A stretch of DNA of 64,000 nucleotides from JAZDGX01 sp964482205 (GTDB taxonomy: Bacteria > Eisenbacteria > RBG-16-71-46 > CAIMUX01 > WJJG01), in assembly GCA_964482205.1 (NCBI GenBank), contig CAYZWI010000001.1, positions 248,001 to 312,000 on the forward strand. Reading direction: 5' to 3'. Below the pieces are notes generated by a model. That model did not search any database, was not told where the DNA came from, and saw only the letters and a program-made list of their open reading frames with translations. Positions 52,084 through 59,706 of the stretch are shown here, piece by piece. The position numbers and the translations under genes are program-made. Within the stretch, counting starts at the first letter, position 1, and every line of letters starts with the position of its first letter.

Positions 52084-54429
52084 TCAGAGCTGGGTTCCGA
52101 AGGCGAAATGGGTCATCCACTTCCGTGTTTCGCTGCCGTAGGCATAATAGAAGCCGATCGGTCCCAGCATGGGAATCTCGAGCGTGACCCCGACTCCGGC
52201 GCCGAGCATCAGATCGCTGAGCGACACATCGTACGCGGAATTCCAGGTGTTGCCGGCATCCAGGAAGACGACGCCGTGGACCGGATTGAAGACGGGAAAC
52301 TGGATCTCGCTCGTGAAGCCGAACATGAGGAGTCCGCCGGGGAAGCGGACCTCGTCGCCGTCGCTGCTCGTCGTGATGTTCTCCTCGGGAACGACATAGT
52401 AGTCGTGATATCCGCGCAGGTAGTCGAAACCGGAGGTGCCTCCCATGCGAAAGCGCTCGGCCGGCGGCAGCCGCCCTCCGAGCTTGTACGGTCCCATCGT
52501 GCCGAGCCGCCAGCGCAGCATCACCACCGGCTTCCAGAAAGGCACGAAGTACTGGCGATGATCGAGGCTGATTTCATAGAAGTCCATGTCGCCGCCGAGG
52601 AGCCCGCCGCTGAATTCATTGCGCCAACTCGTGAGGGTTCCCAAGGTGGGGTGGAAAGGATTGTCGGTGGAATTGCGATTGAACGAGACGAAGGCATGCG
52701 AGAGCGTGCCGCTGCCCTGCTCCAGCAGTTCCTCGGTCGATGGCGGCAGGTTCTCGAAATCGCGGTAATCGGTTTCAGTGAGCGAATAGCCGAACGAAAG
52801 GCGCGTGTAGTCGGGGAACTTGAACATCCAGGGCAGTCCGAAGCGCACTCCCCCGCCGGTGCGCGCCTGCCAGTAGCTCTGATCGGCGCTGCCTCCGGTG
52901 TAGATCTCGCGAAAGTACTCGGTGCGATATAAGTCGACCCCCGCGGAAAGCGGGCGCCCGAAGACCCAGGGTTCGGTGAAGGAGAGGTCGTAGAATTCGC
53001 GCCGGCCTCCGCGCTCGAGCTTGATCGAGAGGCTCTGTCCACGTCCGAAGAGATTGTTGTGGCCGAATTCGACGAAGCCGGTCAGGCCCACCTGGCTGGA
53101 ATAGCCCGCGCCCGCCGTCGCGACCACCGAGCTCTTCTCCTTCACGCGAAAGACGACATCGACATCCGAGAGCGAATCGCCCGGCTCGAACTCGAGCTGG
53201 ACATCCTCGAAAAAACCGGTCGCGAAGGCATCGCGCTGAGAGCGCAACAGTTGGCTGCGCCGCAGCAGGGAGCCGGGATACACCTTCAATTCGCGGCGGA
53301 TAACGCGTTCGCGGGTCGTGGTGTTTCCCAGGATGCGCACGTCGCTCACATACGAGGGCTGTCCCTCCATGATGTCGAAGACGACGACGACGCTATCGCC
53401 GGCCACCTGGGTCACTGGCTCGATCCGCAACCCGGTCAGGTACCCGCGCTCGGTGTAGAGCTCCATCACGGCGGCCCGCGTCGCTTCCACGCGGCTTTGG
53501 TCGTAGATCTCGCCTCGGGTGAAACGAGTCGCTTCCGCGAGCGCGATCGAATCCACGACGGTCGCGCCTCTCCATGAGGGAGCGGCGAACTTGTACTGCG
53601 TGCCTTCCTGGATGTGGAAGGTGACCTCGACGCCGCGTCCGTCGTCGGCGTAGACCGGTTCCCCCGCCGTCACCTGCACATCACGGAAGCCGTGATTCTG
53701 GTAGTGATCGATGAGATTCTGCACATCGGCTTGGAGCTTCTCGTTGTTGAAGCGTCCCTTCCGCAGAAACCCCGCCGGCTTCATCTCCATCGCGCCGCGC
53801 AACTCCGCATCCGGCACGCGTTCGTTGCCGGTGAAGTGCACCCCGCGCAGCTTGACGCGTGCGCCCTCGTCGATCGTCACCGTCAGGCGCGCGGGGCCGG
53901 TGGAATCGGGAATCACCTGCGTCTCGACCTGCGTGCGGGGATAGCCCTCGTTGCGGTAGGCCTCGACGATCTTGCGCCTCGCTTGAAAGAGGCTCGCGCG
54001 GCTGGCGATCTGACCGGCGGAGAGGCCCGAGGTCGACAGCAGGTCTTCGGGTCCAAAGAACTTGTTGCCGGTGAAGGTCACTTCGCCGATCGGACGGCGC
54101 TCGATGAAGCGGAAGAGGAGGTGGACCGTGCCCGAAGAGGAAGGTTGCGCTTCCACGGTCACATCGTCGAAGAGGCCGAGAGCGAAGAGAGCCTGGATGC
54201 TTTGGCTGACTTGGAAGGCCTGCAAAGGCGCGCCGGGCGTGACGGTGATCGCCTGGCGGACGAGGGCGGTGTCGACGCGTGCGAGCCCCTCGAAGCGGAT
54301 CTCGCCCACCCGCTCCTGTCGCGGCGTCTGAGCGAAGACGTTGCCGAGCGCAAAGACGACGAGCGCGGCCAACGCGACCAGCGCGAGCCAGCGCTCGGGA
54401 CGAATGCGAGCCGTGTCTGTTCGGGTCAT
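52084..54429 (-). CDS. bamA: Outer-membrane protein assembly factor BamA
   Basis: Essential Omp85 insertase. At 781 residues: a signal segment (about 13-33, 'WLALVALAALVVFALGNVFA'); five POTRA domains (about 38-420), each with the 'V..I.F.GN' strand pattern such as 'IGEVTFTGNKFFG' and 'VSDVRILGNTTTRERVIRRE'; then the 16-strand barrel from about 430. The barrel has 'FVEFGHNNLFGRGQSLSIKL' and the internal-loop motif 'GFDYLRGYHDYYVVPE' (the family VRGF/Y). The C-terminus is 'WMTHFAFGTQL', ending in Leu where most Omp85 proteins end in Phe or Trp. AGGGCAGG precedes the ATG. It opens the bamA-ompH-lpx cluster. Confidence 0.96.
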   Translation of the reverse strand: MTRTDTARIRPERWLALVALAALVVFALGNVFAQTPRQERVGEIRFEGLARVDTALVRQAITVTPGAPLQAFQVSQSIQALFALGLFDDVTVEAQPSSSGTVHLLFRFIERRPIGEVTFTGNKFFGPEDLLSTSGLSAGQIASRASLFQARRKIVEAYRNEGYPRTQVETQVIPDSTGPARLTVTIDEGARVKLRGVHFTGNERVPDAELRGAMEMKPAGFLRKGRFNNEKLQADVQNLIDHYQNHGFRDVQVTAGEPVYADDGRGVEVTFHIQEGTQYKFAAPSWRGATVVDSIALAEATRFTRGEIYDQSRVEATRAAVMELYTERGYLTGLRIEPVTQVAGDSVVVVFDIMEGQPSYVSDVRILGNTTTRERVIRRELKVYPGSLLRRSQLLRSQRDAFATGFFEDVQLEFEPGDSLSDVDVVFRVKEKSSVVATAGAGYSSQVGLTGFVEFGHNNLFGRGQSLSIKLERGGRREFYDLSFTEPWVFGRPLSAGVDLYRTEYFREIYTGGSADQSYWQARTGGGVRFGLPWMFKFPDYTRLSFGYSLTETDYRDFENLPPSTEELLEQGSGTLSHAFVSFNRNSTDNPFHPTLGTLTSWRNEFSGGLLGGDMDFYEISLDHRQYFVPFWKPVVMLRWRLGTMGPYKLGGRLPPAERFRMGGTSGFDYLRGYHDYYVVPEENITTSSDGDEVRFPGGLLMFGFTSEIQFPVFNPVHGVVFLDAGNTWNSAYDVSLSDLMLGAGVGVTLEIPMLGPIGFYYAYGSETRKWMTHFAFGTQL

Positions 54430-54684
54430 CCTGCCCTCGCCCGGCTCGCTTCCAGCGAGCCTCCTGCCGCGTGCCTGCTGCTGCCTGCCCGTCGCTGTTC
54501 GTCGCTGCTCGTCGCTACCCGTTGCCGCTTTGAACCGTTGCTTTTTACGCCGGGTCCCGGATGGAGGGTTCGCGGGACCGGCGCGCGCGCCAAGCCAATT
54601 CCTGCCAGGGGCGCGCGCCTTGTGCGCTCGACGCTGTCAGACTCGACGCACCCGGCAAGCCGAGGGCCCGCGTCTCGCTAACAG
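54430..54684. other. Spacer between clpC and bamA with 10-bp tandem repeat
   Basis: A 255-bp non-coding leader. At 54491-54520 the unit 'gtcgctgNtc' repeats three times, followed by a decayed fourth copy, within the predicted bamA 5' leader. 'ctttttac' at about 54541 and a hairpin 'gggtccc..gggacc' (about 54553-54580) are also present. No convincing promoter hexamers were found. Confidence 0.5.
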
Positions 54685-57264
54685 CTAGCGGCTCTCGTGG
54701 CCGCTGCCGGCTTCGGGCGTCTCGATCGCATCGGCGCCCGCTGCCGTCTCTCCCCCGGCCTGCTCACCCACGGAGCGCTCGTCTTGGAGCGTCCGGCTTT
54801 CCTCGGGCGCTTCGCTTTCGGCCGGTTCCTCCGTCTCGCCCGGCTTCGCTTCCTCGAAGCCCAGGGTATCGCCGCGCTTGGTCACGCGCACGGTGCTTCC
54901 CAAACGGAATTTTCCCCGCAGCACCTGCTCCGAGAGCGGGTCCTCGATGTAGCGCTGGATCGCCCGGCGCATGGGCCGCGCGCCCAGGTCGGGGTCGAAG
55001 CCCTTCTCCATGAGCAGCTCCACCGCGCCGCGGGTGAGGATGATGTCCATGCCCGCGTCGGCCAGACGCTGGCGCACCTGGTCGATCAGGATGTGCACGA
55101 TCCGGTCCATGTGCTCGCGGGCGAGCGAGCGGAAGACGATGATCTCGTCGAGACGGTTGAGGAACTCGGGATTGAAGACCTTGCGCACCTCCTCCATGAC
55201 CGTCTGCTTCATGTTCTCGTAGGTCACCTGCACATCGTCGCGCGCGAAGCCGAGTCCCCCGCGGCCGCGCAGCCGGCGGGCGCCGATGTTGCTCGTCATG
55301 ATGAGCACGCTGTTCTTGAAGCTGACCCGGCGCTTCAAGCTGTCGGTGAGGAGGCCGTCCTCGAGAACCTGCAGGAGGATGTTGAAGACATCGGGATGGG
55401 CCTTCTCGATCTCGTCGAGCAGGACCACCGAGTAGGGCTTGCGGCGCACCTTCTCGGTCAGCTGCCCGCCTTCTTCATAGCCCACATATCCCGGAGGGGC
55501 GCCGACGAGCCGGCTGACCGCGAACTTTTCCATGAACTCGCTCATGTCGATGCGGATGAGCGCGTCGGGATCGACGAAGAGATAGCGCGCGAGCACGCGG
55601 GCGAGCTCGGTCTTGCCCACCCCCGTGGGGCCGAGGAACATGAACGTGCCGATCGGCCGGCGCGGATCGCGCAGCCCGGCGCGATTGCGGCGAATGGCCT
55701 TGGCGATGGCCTGCACCGCCTCGCGCTGCCCGACGATCTCCTTCTCGAGCTCGTCCTCCATGCGCAGCAGCTTGGCCGATTCCTCCTCGCCGATGCGCGC
55801 GACGGGGATCTTGGTCATGCGCGAGACGATCGCGGCGATGTCTTCTTCGCTCACCCAGGTGCGCTGAGTCACCTTCGCGTCGTTCCATTCCTTCTTGATG
55901 CGGTAGTACTCCTGGCGCAGGGATTTCTCCTTGTCGCGCAGGCTGGCCGCCTTCTCGAATTCCTGCCCGCGGATGGCGGCCTCCTTCTCGAGCGCGATCT
56001 GCTCGATCTTCTTGTCGAGATCGCGCAGCTCGAGCGGGAAGGTGCTCTGCGAGAGGCGCGCACGCGCGCCCGCTTCGTCGATCACGTCGATGGCCTTGTC
56101 GGGCAGGTGGCGGTCGGCGATGTAGCGATCGCTCATCCGCACCGCGGCCACGAGCGCGTCGTCGCGATAGTGCACGCGATGATGGGCCTCGTACTTGTCG
56201 CGCAGGCCGCGCAGGATCTGGATCGTCTCCTCCGCCGTGGGCGGGTCGACGATCACCGGCTGGAAGCGCCGGTCGAGCGCGCCGTCCTTCTCGATGTGCT
56301 TGCGGTACTCGTCGAGGGTCGTCGCGCCGATGCACTGCAATTCGCCGCGCGAGAGGGCGGGCTTCAGCATGTTCGAAGCGTCGATCGCGCCTTCCGCGCC
56401 GCCGGCGCCCACGATCGTGTGCAGCTCGTCGATGAAGATGATCGCGTCCTGCGACTCGCGCAGCTCGTTCATGATGCTCTTCAGACGCTCCTCGAACTGG
56501 CCGCGGTACTTCGTCCCCGCGACGACGCTCGCGAGATCGAGCGTCACGAGGCGGCGGTTGCGCAGGAGCTCAGGCACCTTGCCGTCCACGATGCGCTGGG
56601 CGAGCCCTTCGACGATCGCGGTCTTGCCCACCCCCGGCTCGCCGATCAGCACCGGGTTGTTCTTCTTGCGCCGGCAGAGGATCTGCACGATGCGCTCGAT
56701 CTCCATCTCGCGCCCGAAGATCGGGTCGAGCTTGCCTTCACGCGCGAACTGGGTGAGGTCGCGCCCGAACTGGTTCAGGCTCGGCGTCTCCGGCCGCTCC
56801 TCGGCCTCCGGCTGCTGGGTGGAAGGATGCCCGCCGAGAAGCTTGAGCGTCTCCTCGCGCACCTTCTTGCGCTCGACGCCCATGTCGGTGAGCACTTTCG
56901 CCGCCACTCCTTCGCCTTCGCGAATGAGGCCGAGCAGGAGGTGCTCGGTGCCGACATAGCTGTGGCCCATCTGGCGCGCTTCGTCGACCGCGAGCTCGAG
57001 CACGCGCTTGGCGTTCGAAGTGAAGGGGATCTCGCCGATCGTGAGCGTGCCTCCGGTGTGCGCGACCATGTTCTCGACCGACTGGCGGATGGCGTCGAGA
57101 TCGAGCCCGAGATTGCCGAGCACCGTCGCGGCGATGCCTTCCCCTTCGCGCAGCAATCCGAGCAGCAGGTGCTCGGTGCCGATCGAGTCGTGCTGCAGCC
57201 GGCTCGCCTCCTCGCGCGCGAGAAAGATCACCTTGCGGACCCGTTCGGTGAATTTGTCGTGCAT
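54685..57264 (-). CDS. clpC: ATP-dependent Clp protease ATP-binding subunit ClpC
   Basis: AAA+ unfoldase of the Clp protease, about 859 residues. Two N-terminal Clp repeat motifs ('FTERVRKVIFLAREEASRL', 'VLELAVDEARQMGHSYVGTE') form the adaptor and phospho-arginine docking domain. D1 has Walker A 'GEPGVGKTAIVEGLAQR' and 'IIFIDELHTIVGAGGAEGAI'. A UVR-type coiled middle domain ('IRGQEFEKAASLRDKEKSLR') distinguishes ClpC from ClpA. D2 has 'LGPTGVGKTELARVLA' and 'VVLLDEIEKAHPDVFNILL'. A Glu/Ser-rich tail of about 45 residues ends the protein. The ATG at 57264 has GAGG upstream; a GTG at 57276 overlaps the mcsB stop. clpP and ctsR are not in the window. Confidence 0.96.
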   Translation of the reverse strand: MHDKFTERVRKVIFLAREEASRLQHDSIGTEHLLLGLLREGEGIAATVLGNLGLDLDAIRQSVENMVAHTGGTLTIGEIPFTSNAKRVLELAVDEARQMGHSYVGTEHLLLGLIREGEGVAAKVLTDMGVERKKVREETLKLLGGHPSTQQPEAEERPETPSLNQFGRDLTQFAREGKLDPIFGREMEIERIVQILCRRKKNNPVLIGEPGVGKTAIVEGLAQRIVDGKVPELLRNRRLVTLDLASVVAGTKYRGQFEERLKSIMNELRESQDAIIFIDELHTIVGAGGAEGAIDASNMLKPALSRGELQCIGATTLDEYRKHIEKDGALDRRFQPVIVDPPTAEETIQILRGLRDKYEAHHRVHYRDDALVAAVRMSDRYIADRHLPDKAIDVIDEAGARARLSQSTFPLELRDLDKKIEQIALEKEAAIRGQEFEKAASLRDKEKSLRQEYYRIKKEWNDAKVTQRTWVSEEDIAAIVSRMTKIPVARIGEEESAKLLRMEDELEKEIVGQREAVQAIAKAIRRNRAGLRDPRRPIGTFMFLGPTGVGKTELARVLARYLFVDPDALIRIDMSEFMEKFAVSRLVGAPPGYVGYEEGGQLTEKVRRKPYSVVLLDEIEKAHPDVFNILLQVLEDGLLTDSLKRRVSFKNSVLIMTSNIGARRLRGRGGLGFARDDVQVTYENMKQTVMEEVRKVFNPEFLNRLDEIIVFRSLAREHMDRIVHILIDQVRQRLADAGMDIILTRGAVELLMEKGFDPDLGARPMRRAIQRYIEDPLSEQVLRGKFRLGSTVRVTKRGDTLGFEEAKPGETEEPAESEAPEESRTLQDERSVGEQAGGETAAGADAIETPEAGSGHESR

Positions 57265-57272
57265 GGAAAACC

Positions 57273-58361
57273 TCACTGCCCGTCAGGGCGCGGGCCTCGT
57301 TTGCCGTTGTTCGCCAACCGTTCCTGAATCCAACGCGCGCGCATCGCGTTGCGTTCCCGCGAGCTCATCTCGGCACCGGCCAGAAGCTGCAAGTGGCCCG
57401 GCTGGCTGTAGAGCAGGATCTCGTTCAAGGTGCGCGTGTCGGGCAGACCGGGAAGGCGCAGGGTGATGCCCAGGCGCACGGCCGAGGCGAGCCCGATCAC
57501 CTCTTCCGAAGTGAGCAGGAACGCGCGCTCGAGAACCCCGAGCGCCCGCAGCACCTTGTCGCGGATCTGGTCGCCCGCGTCCTTCAAGAGCACCTCGCGC
57601 GCCTTCTCCTCGTAATCGAGCACTTGATGGATCACCCGCTCGAGACTGAGGAGGGTCTGACTCTCCTTCTCCCCCAGCGTCAACTGGTTCGAGATCTGGA
57701 AGAAATTTCCTAGGACATCCGTTCCTTCCCCGTAGAAACCGCGCACCGTCAAGCCCACCTGATTCACCCCGGCCAGCACCTTCTTGATCCGTCGCGTGAG
57801 CACGAGGGCGGGCAGGTGGATGAGGACCGAGGCGCGCATGCCGGTGCCCACATTCGTGGGGCAGGCGGTCAGGTAGCCGAGCTCGTCGGAGAAGGCGTAC
57901 TCGAGCTGCGCCTCCAACTGGTCGTCGATCCGGTTGACGAGCGCGAAGCACTCGTCCAGTTGGAACCCCGGAGCGAGGGCCTGCAGCCGCAGGTGATCCT
58001 CTTCGTTGACCATCACCGCGGAGCGTTCGTCGAGCGCGAAGGCGAGCCCGCGGTGGCGGCCGTCGCGCGCGAAATCGTGGCTGATCAGGTGGCGCTCGAG
58101 CAGGAACTGGCGCTCGACCGCGGTCAGGGCCTCCATGTCGTGAAACGAGGAGCCGGAGAATTCGGCCACATGCTCGAGGCAGCCGGCGACGCGTTGACGG
58201 ATGCGGTTCAGCTCTTCGGGCAACGCGCGCGGCGGGAAGCGATGGCCGCGCAGGTTGCGGGCGAGGCGCACGCGGGTGCTCAGGATCGCGTCGTCCAGCG
58301 GTCCTTCCCCGCCAAACCACTTTCCATCCGCAGGCACCATTTCAGCCAATGGGAGTGCCAT
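57273..58361 (-). CDS. mcsB: Protein-arginine kinase McsB
   Basis: ATP:guanido phosphotransferase fold that phosphorylates arginines on proteins, marking them for ClpC in Bacillus. At 362 residues it has 'LSTRVRLARNLRGHRFP', 'HLISHDFARDGRHRGLAFAL', 'VMVNEEDHLRLQALAPGF', and the active-site 'YLTACPTNVGTGMRASVLIH' containing the family Cys. Its C-terminal region has 'LRLPGLPDTRTLNEILLYSQ'. The ATG at 58361 lies 1 bp after the mcsA stop and has GGTGAGG upstream. The set mcsA-mcsB-clpC matches the Bacillus order but without ctsR. Confidence 0.95.
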   Translation of the reverse strand: MALPLAEMVPADGKWFGGEGPLDDAILSTRVRLARNLRGHRFPPRALPEELNRIRQRVAGCLEHVAEFSGSSFHDMEALTAVERQFLLERHLISHDFARDGRHRGLAFALDERSAVMVNEEDHLRLQALAPGFQLDECFALVNRIDDQLEAQLEYAFSDELGYLTACPTNVGTGMRASVLIHLPALVLTRRIKKVLAGVNQVGLTVRGFYGEGTDVLGNFFQISNQLTLGEKESQTLLSLERVIHQVLDYEEKAREVLLKDAGDQIRDKVLRALGVLERAFLLTSEEVIGLASAVRLGITLRLPGLPDTRTLNEILLYSQPGHLQLLAGAEMSSRERNAMRARWIQERLANNGKRGPRPDGQ

Positions 58362-58362
58362 G

Positions 58363-58932
58363 CTACGCCTCACCTTCGGCGCTGGAGGCCTGGGCCTGCT
58401 GGGAGCCCGGAGGCGGAACGATCACCTCCTGCTCCTCGGCCGCCTCGAGGCCGCGGATCTCGTCCCGCAAGGTCGCGGCCCGCTCGTATTCCTCACGCTC
58501 GATCGCGCGTTCGAGGTCCTCGTGGAGCTTCTGCACCCGCTGGCGCCGCTCGAACAGCCGGCCGTCCTTGCCGGGCGCCTTGCCCACATGCCGCATGGCG
58601 CCGTGGACTCGCCTTAGAATCGGCTTTAGCTGAGCCGCGAAACTCACATAGCATTCTTGACATCCAAGCCTGCCGCCTTGCAGGAATTCGCTGTAGGACA
58701 GCCCGCATTCGGGGCACTGGACGCCGCCCATCTGCGCGTTGGCGTTGGGATAGAGGTTCTCGGCCATCCAGATGAACTGGCTCGCCAGCGAGGCCTTGCC
58801 CTGCCCCAGCATCGACTGGAAGCCCTTCTCGCGGGCGCAGCGCTCGCACAGGTGCAGCTCGGTCACCTTGTCGTTGCGCACCTCCTTGATGTGCACGACG
58901 GCTTCGGCCTGGTTGCATGTCTGGCACTTCAT
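58363..58932 (-). CDS. mcsA: McsA, zinc-binding activator of the arginine kinase
   Basis: A 189-residue adaptor with four Cys-x-x-Cys knuckles: 'MKCQTCNQ', 'HLCERCAREKG', 'VQCPECGLSYSEFL' and 'GCQECYVSF', forming two zinc sites. A UVR-type helical hairpin follows ('LERAIEREEYERAATLRDEI'). In Bacillus McsA activates McsB and also resembles the UvrB-UvrC contact domain. The start at 58932 directly precedes the first zinc knuckle. A 39-bp gap separates it from lolD, so it may share that transcript. Confidence 0.95.
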   Translation of the reverse strand: MKCQTCNQAEAVVHIKEVRNDKVTELHLCERCAREKGFQSMLGQGKASLASQFIWMAENLYPNANAQMGGVQCPECGLSYSEFLQGGRLGCQECYVSFAAQLKPILRRVHGAMRHVGKAPGKDGRLFERRQRVQKLHEDLERAIEREEYERAATLRDEIRGLEAAEEQEVIVPPPGSQQAQASSAEGEA

Positions 58933-58971
58933 GCGACGCTTCCCTTCGGCATGGGTCCAGCCCGGCGGAGC

Positions 58972-59694
58972 CTAGGCTTCCCGCGGCGCGACGGGCCGCA
59001 GCGTTCCGTCATCGAGTCTCCATTTAGTATCGGCCATCTCCGCCAGGTATTCATTGTGCGTGGCGACCACCCAACTCTGGCCCCCCTGGCGGGCGATGGA
59101 ATATAGCAGTCGAAACAGGGCCTCGCCAGTTGCGCGGTCCAGATTGCCGGTCGGCTCGTCCGCGAGAACCAGTGCCGGGCGATTGGCGAGCGCCCGCGCG
59201 AGGGCCACTCGCTGCTGTTCGCCGCCCGAGAGCTGTCCCGAGCGATGATGCGCGCGCGCCTCGAGACCGATCAGCGCGAGCAACTCCCCCGCGCGCGCCC
59301 AGGCCGCTTCGCGTTCCCACCCTGCGATCAAGAGGGGAATCGCGATGTTCTCGAGGGCCGAGAACTCGGCCAACAGGTGATGATATTGGAAGATGAATCC
59401 GACGAAACGGTTTCGGAGCGCCGCGACTTCCTCTTCCGTCAGCCGGGTCACTTCCTGCTCCCCGTACCGGACGATTCCCTGATCCGGCCGGTCGAGCGCT
59501 CCGATTTGATGAAGCAGAGTCGTCTTGCCCGAGCCGGATGTCCCCAGGATGGCCACGAGCTCCCCGGGCTGGACGGTCAGGTTCACGCCCCTCAAGACTT
59601 CCAGGCGCCCCTCGCCCGAAGGGAAGCTTTTTCTCAGCCCTTCAACCTTCAGCGTCGGGATCAAGTTTCCCCCGCTCTCTTGGCATGCTTCCAT
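58972..59694 (-). CDS. lolD: ABC transporter ATPase, LolD type
   Basis: A 240-residue ATPase of the LolD/MacB group. Walker A 'VAILGTSGSGKTTLLHQIGA', Q-loop 'FVGFIFQYHHLLAEFSALEN' (the HHLL.EF.A.EN stretch is typical of LolD), signature 'QLSGGEQQRVALARALANRP', Walker B 'LVLADEPTGNLD', and switch His in 'WVVATHNEYLAE'. With the adjacent permease it would release lipoproteins from the inner membrane for transport to the outer membrane. The upstream permease ends 12 bp away. Confidence 0.93.
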   Translation of the reverse strand: MEACQESGGNLIPTLKVEGLRKSFPSGEGRLEVLRGVNLTVQPGELVAILGTSGSGKTTLLHQIGALDRPDQGIVRYGEQEVTRLTEEEVAALRNRFVGFIFQYHHLLAEFSALENIAIPLLIAGWEREAAWARAGELLALIGLEARAHHRSGQLSGGEQQRVALARALANRPALVLADEPTGNLDRATGEALFRLLYSIARQGGQSWVVATHNEYLAEMADTKWRLDDGTLRPVAPREA

Positions 59695-59706
59695 GCATCC
59701 CCCGGC

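Noticed and set aside
54697..57327. An 876-codon plus-strand open frame opposite clpC
   Set aside because: Shadow of a conserved AAA+ gene in high-GC DNA; no motif or ribosome site.
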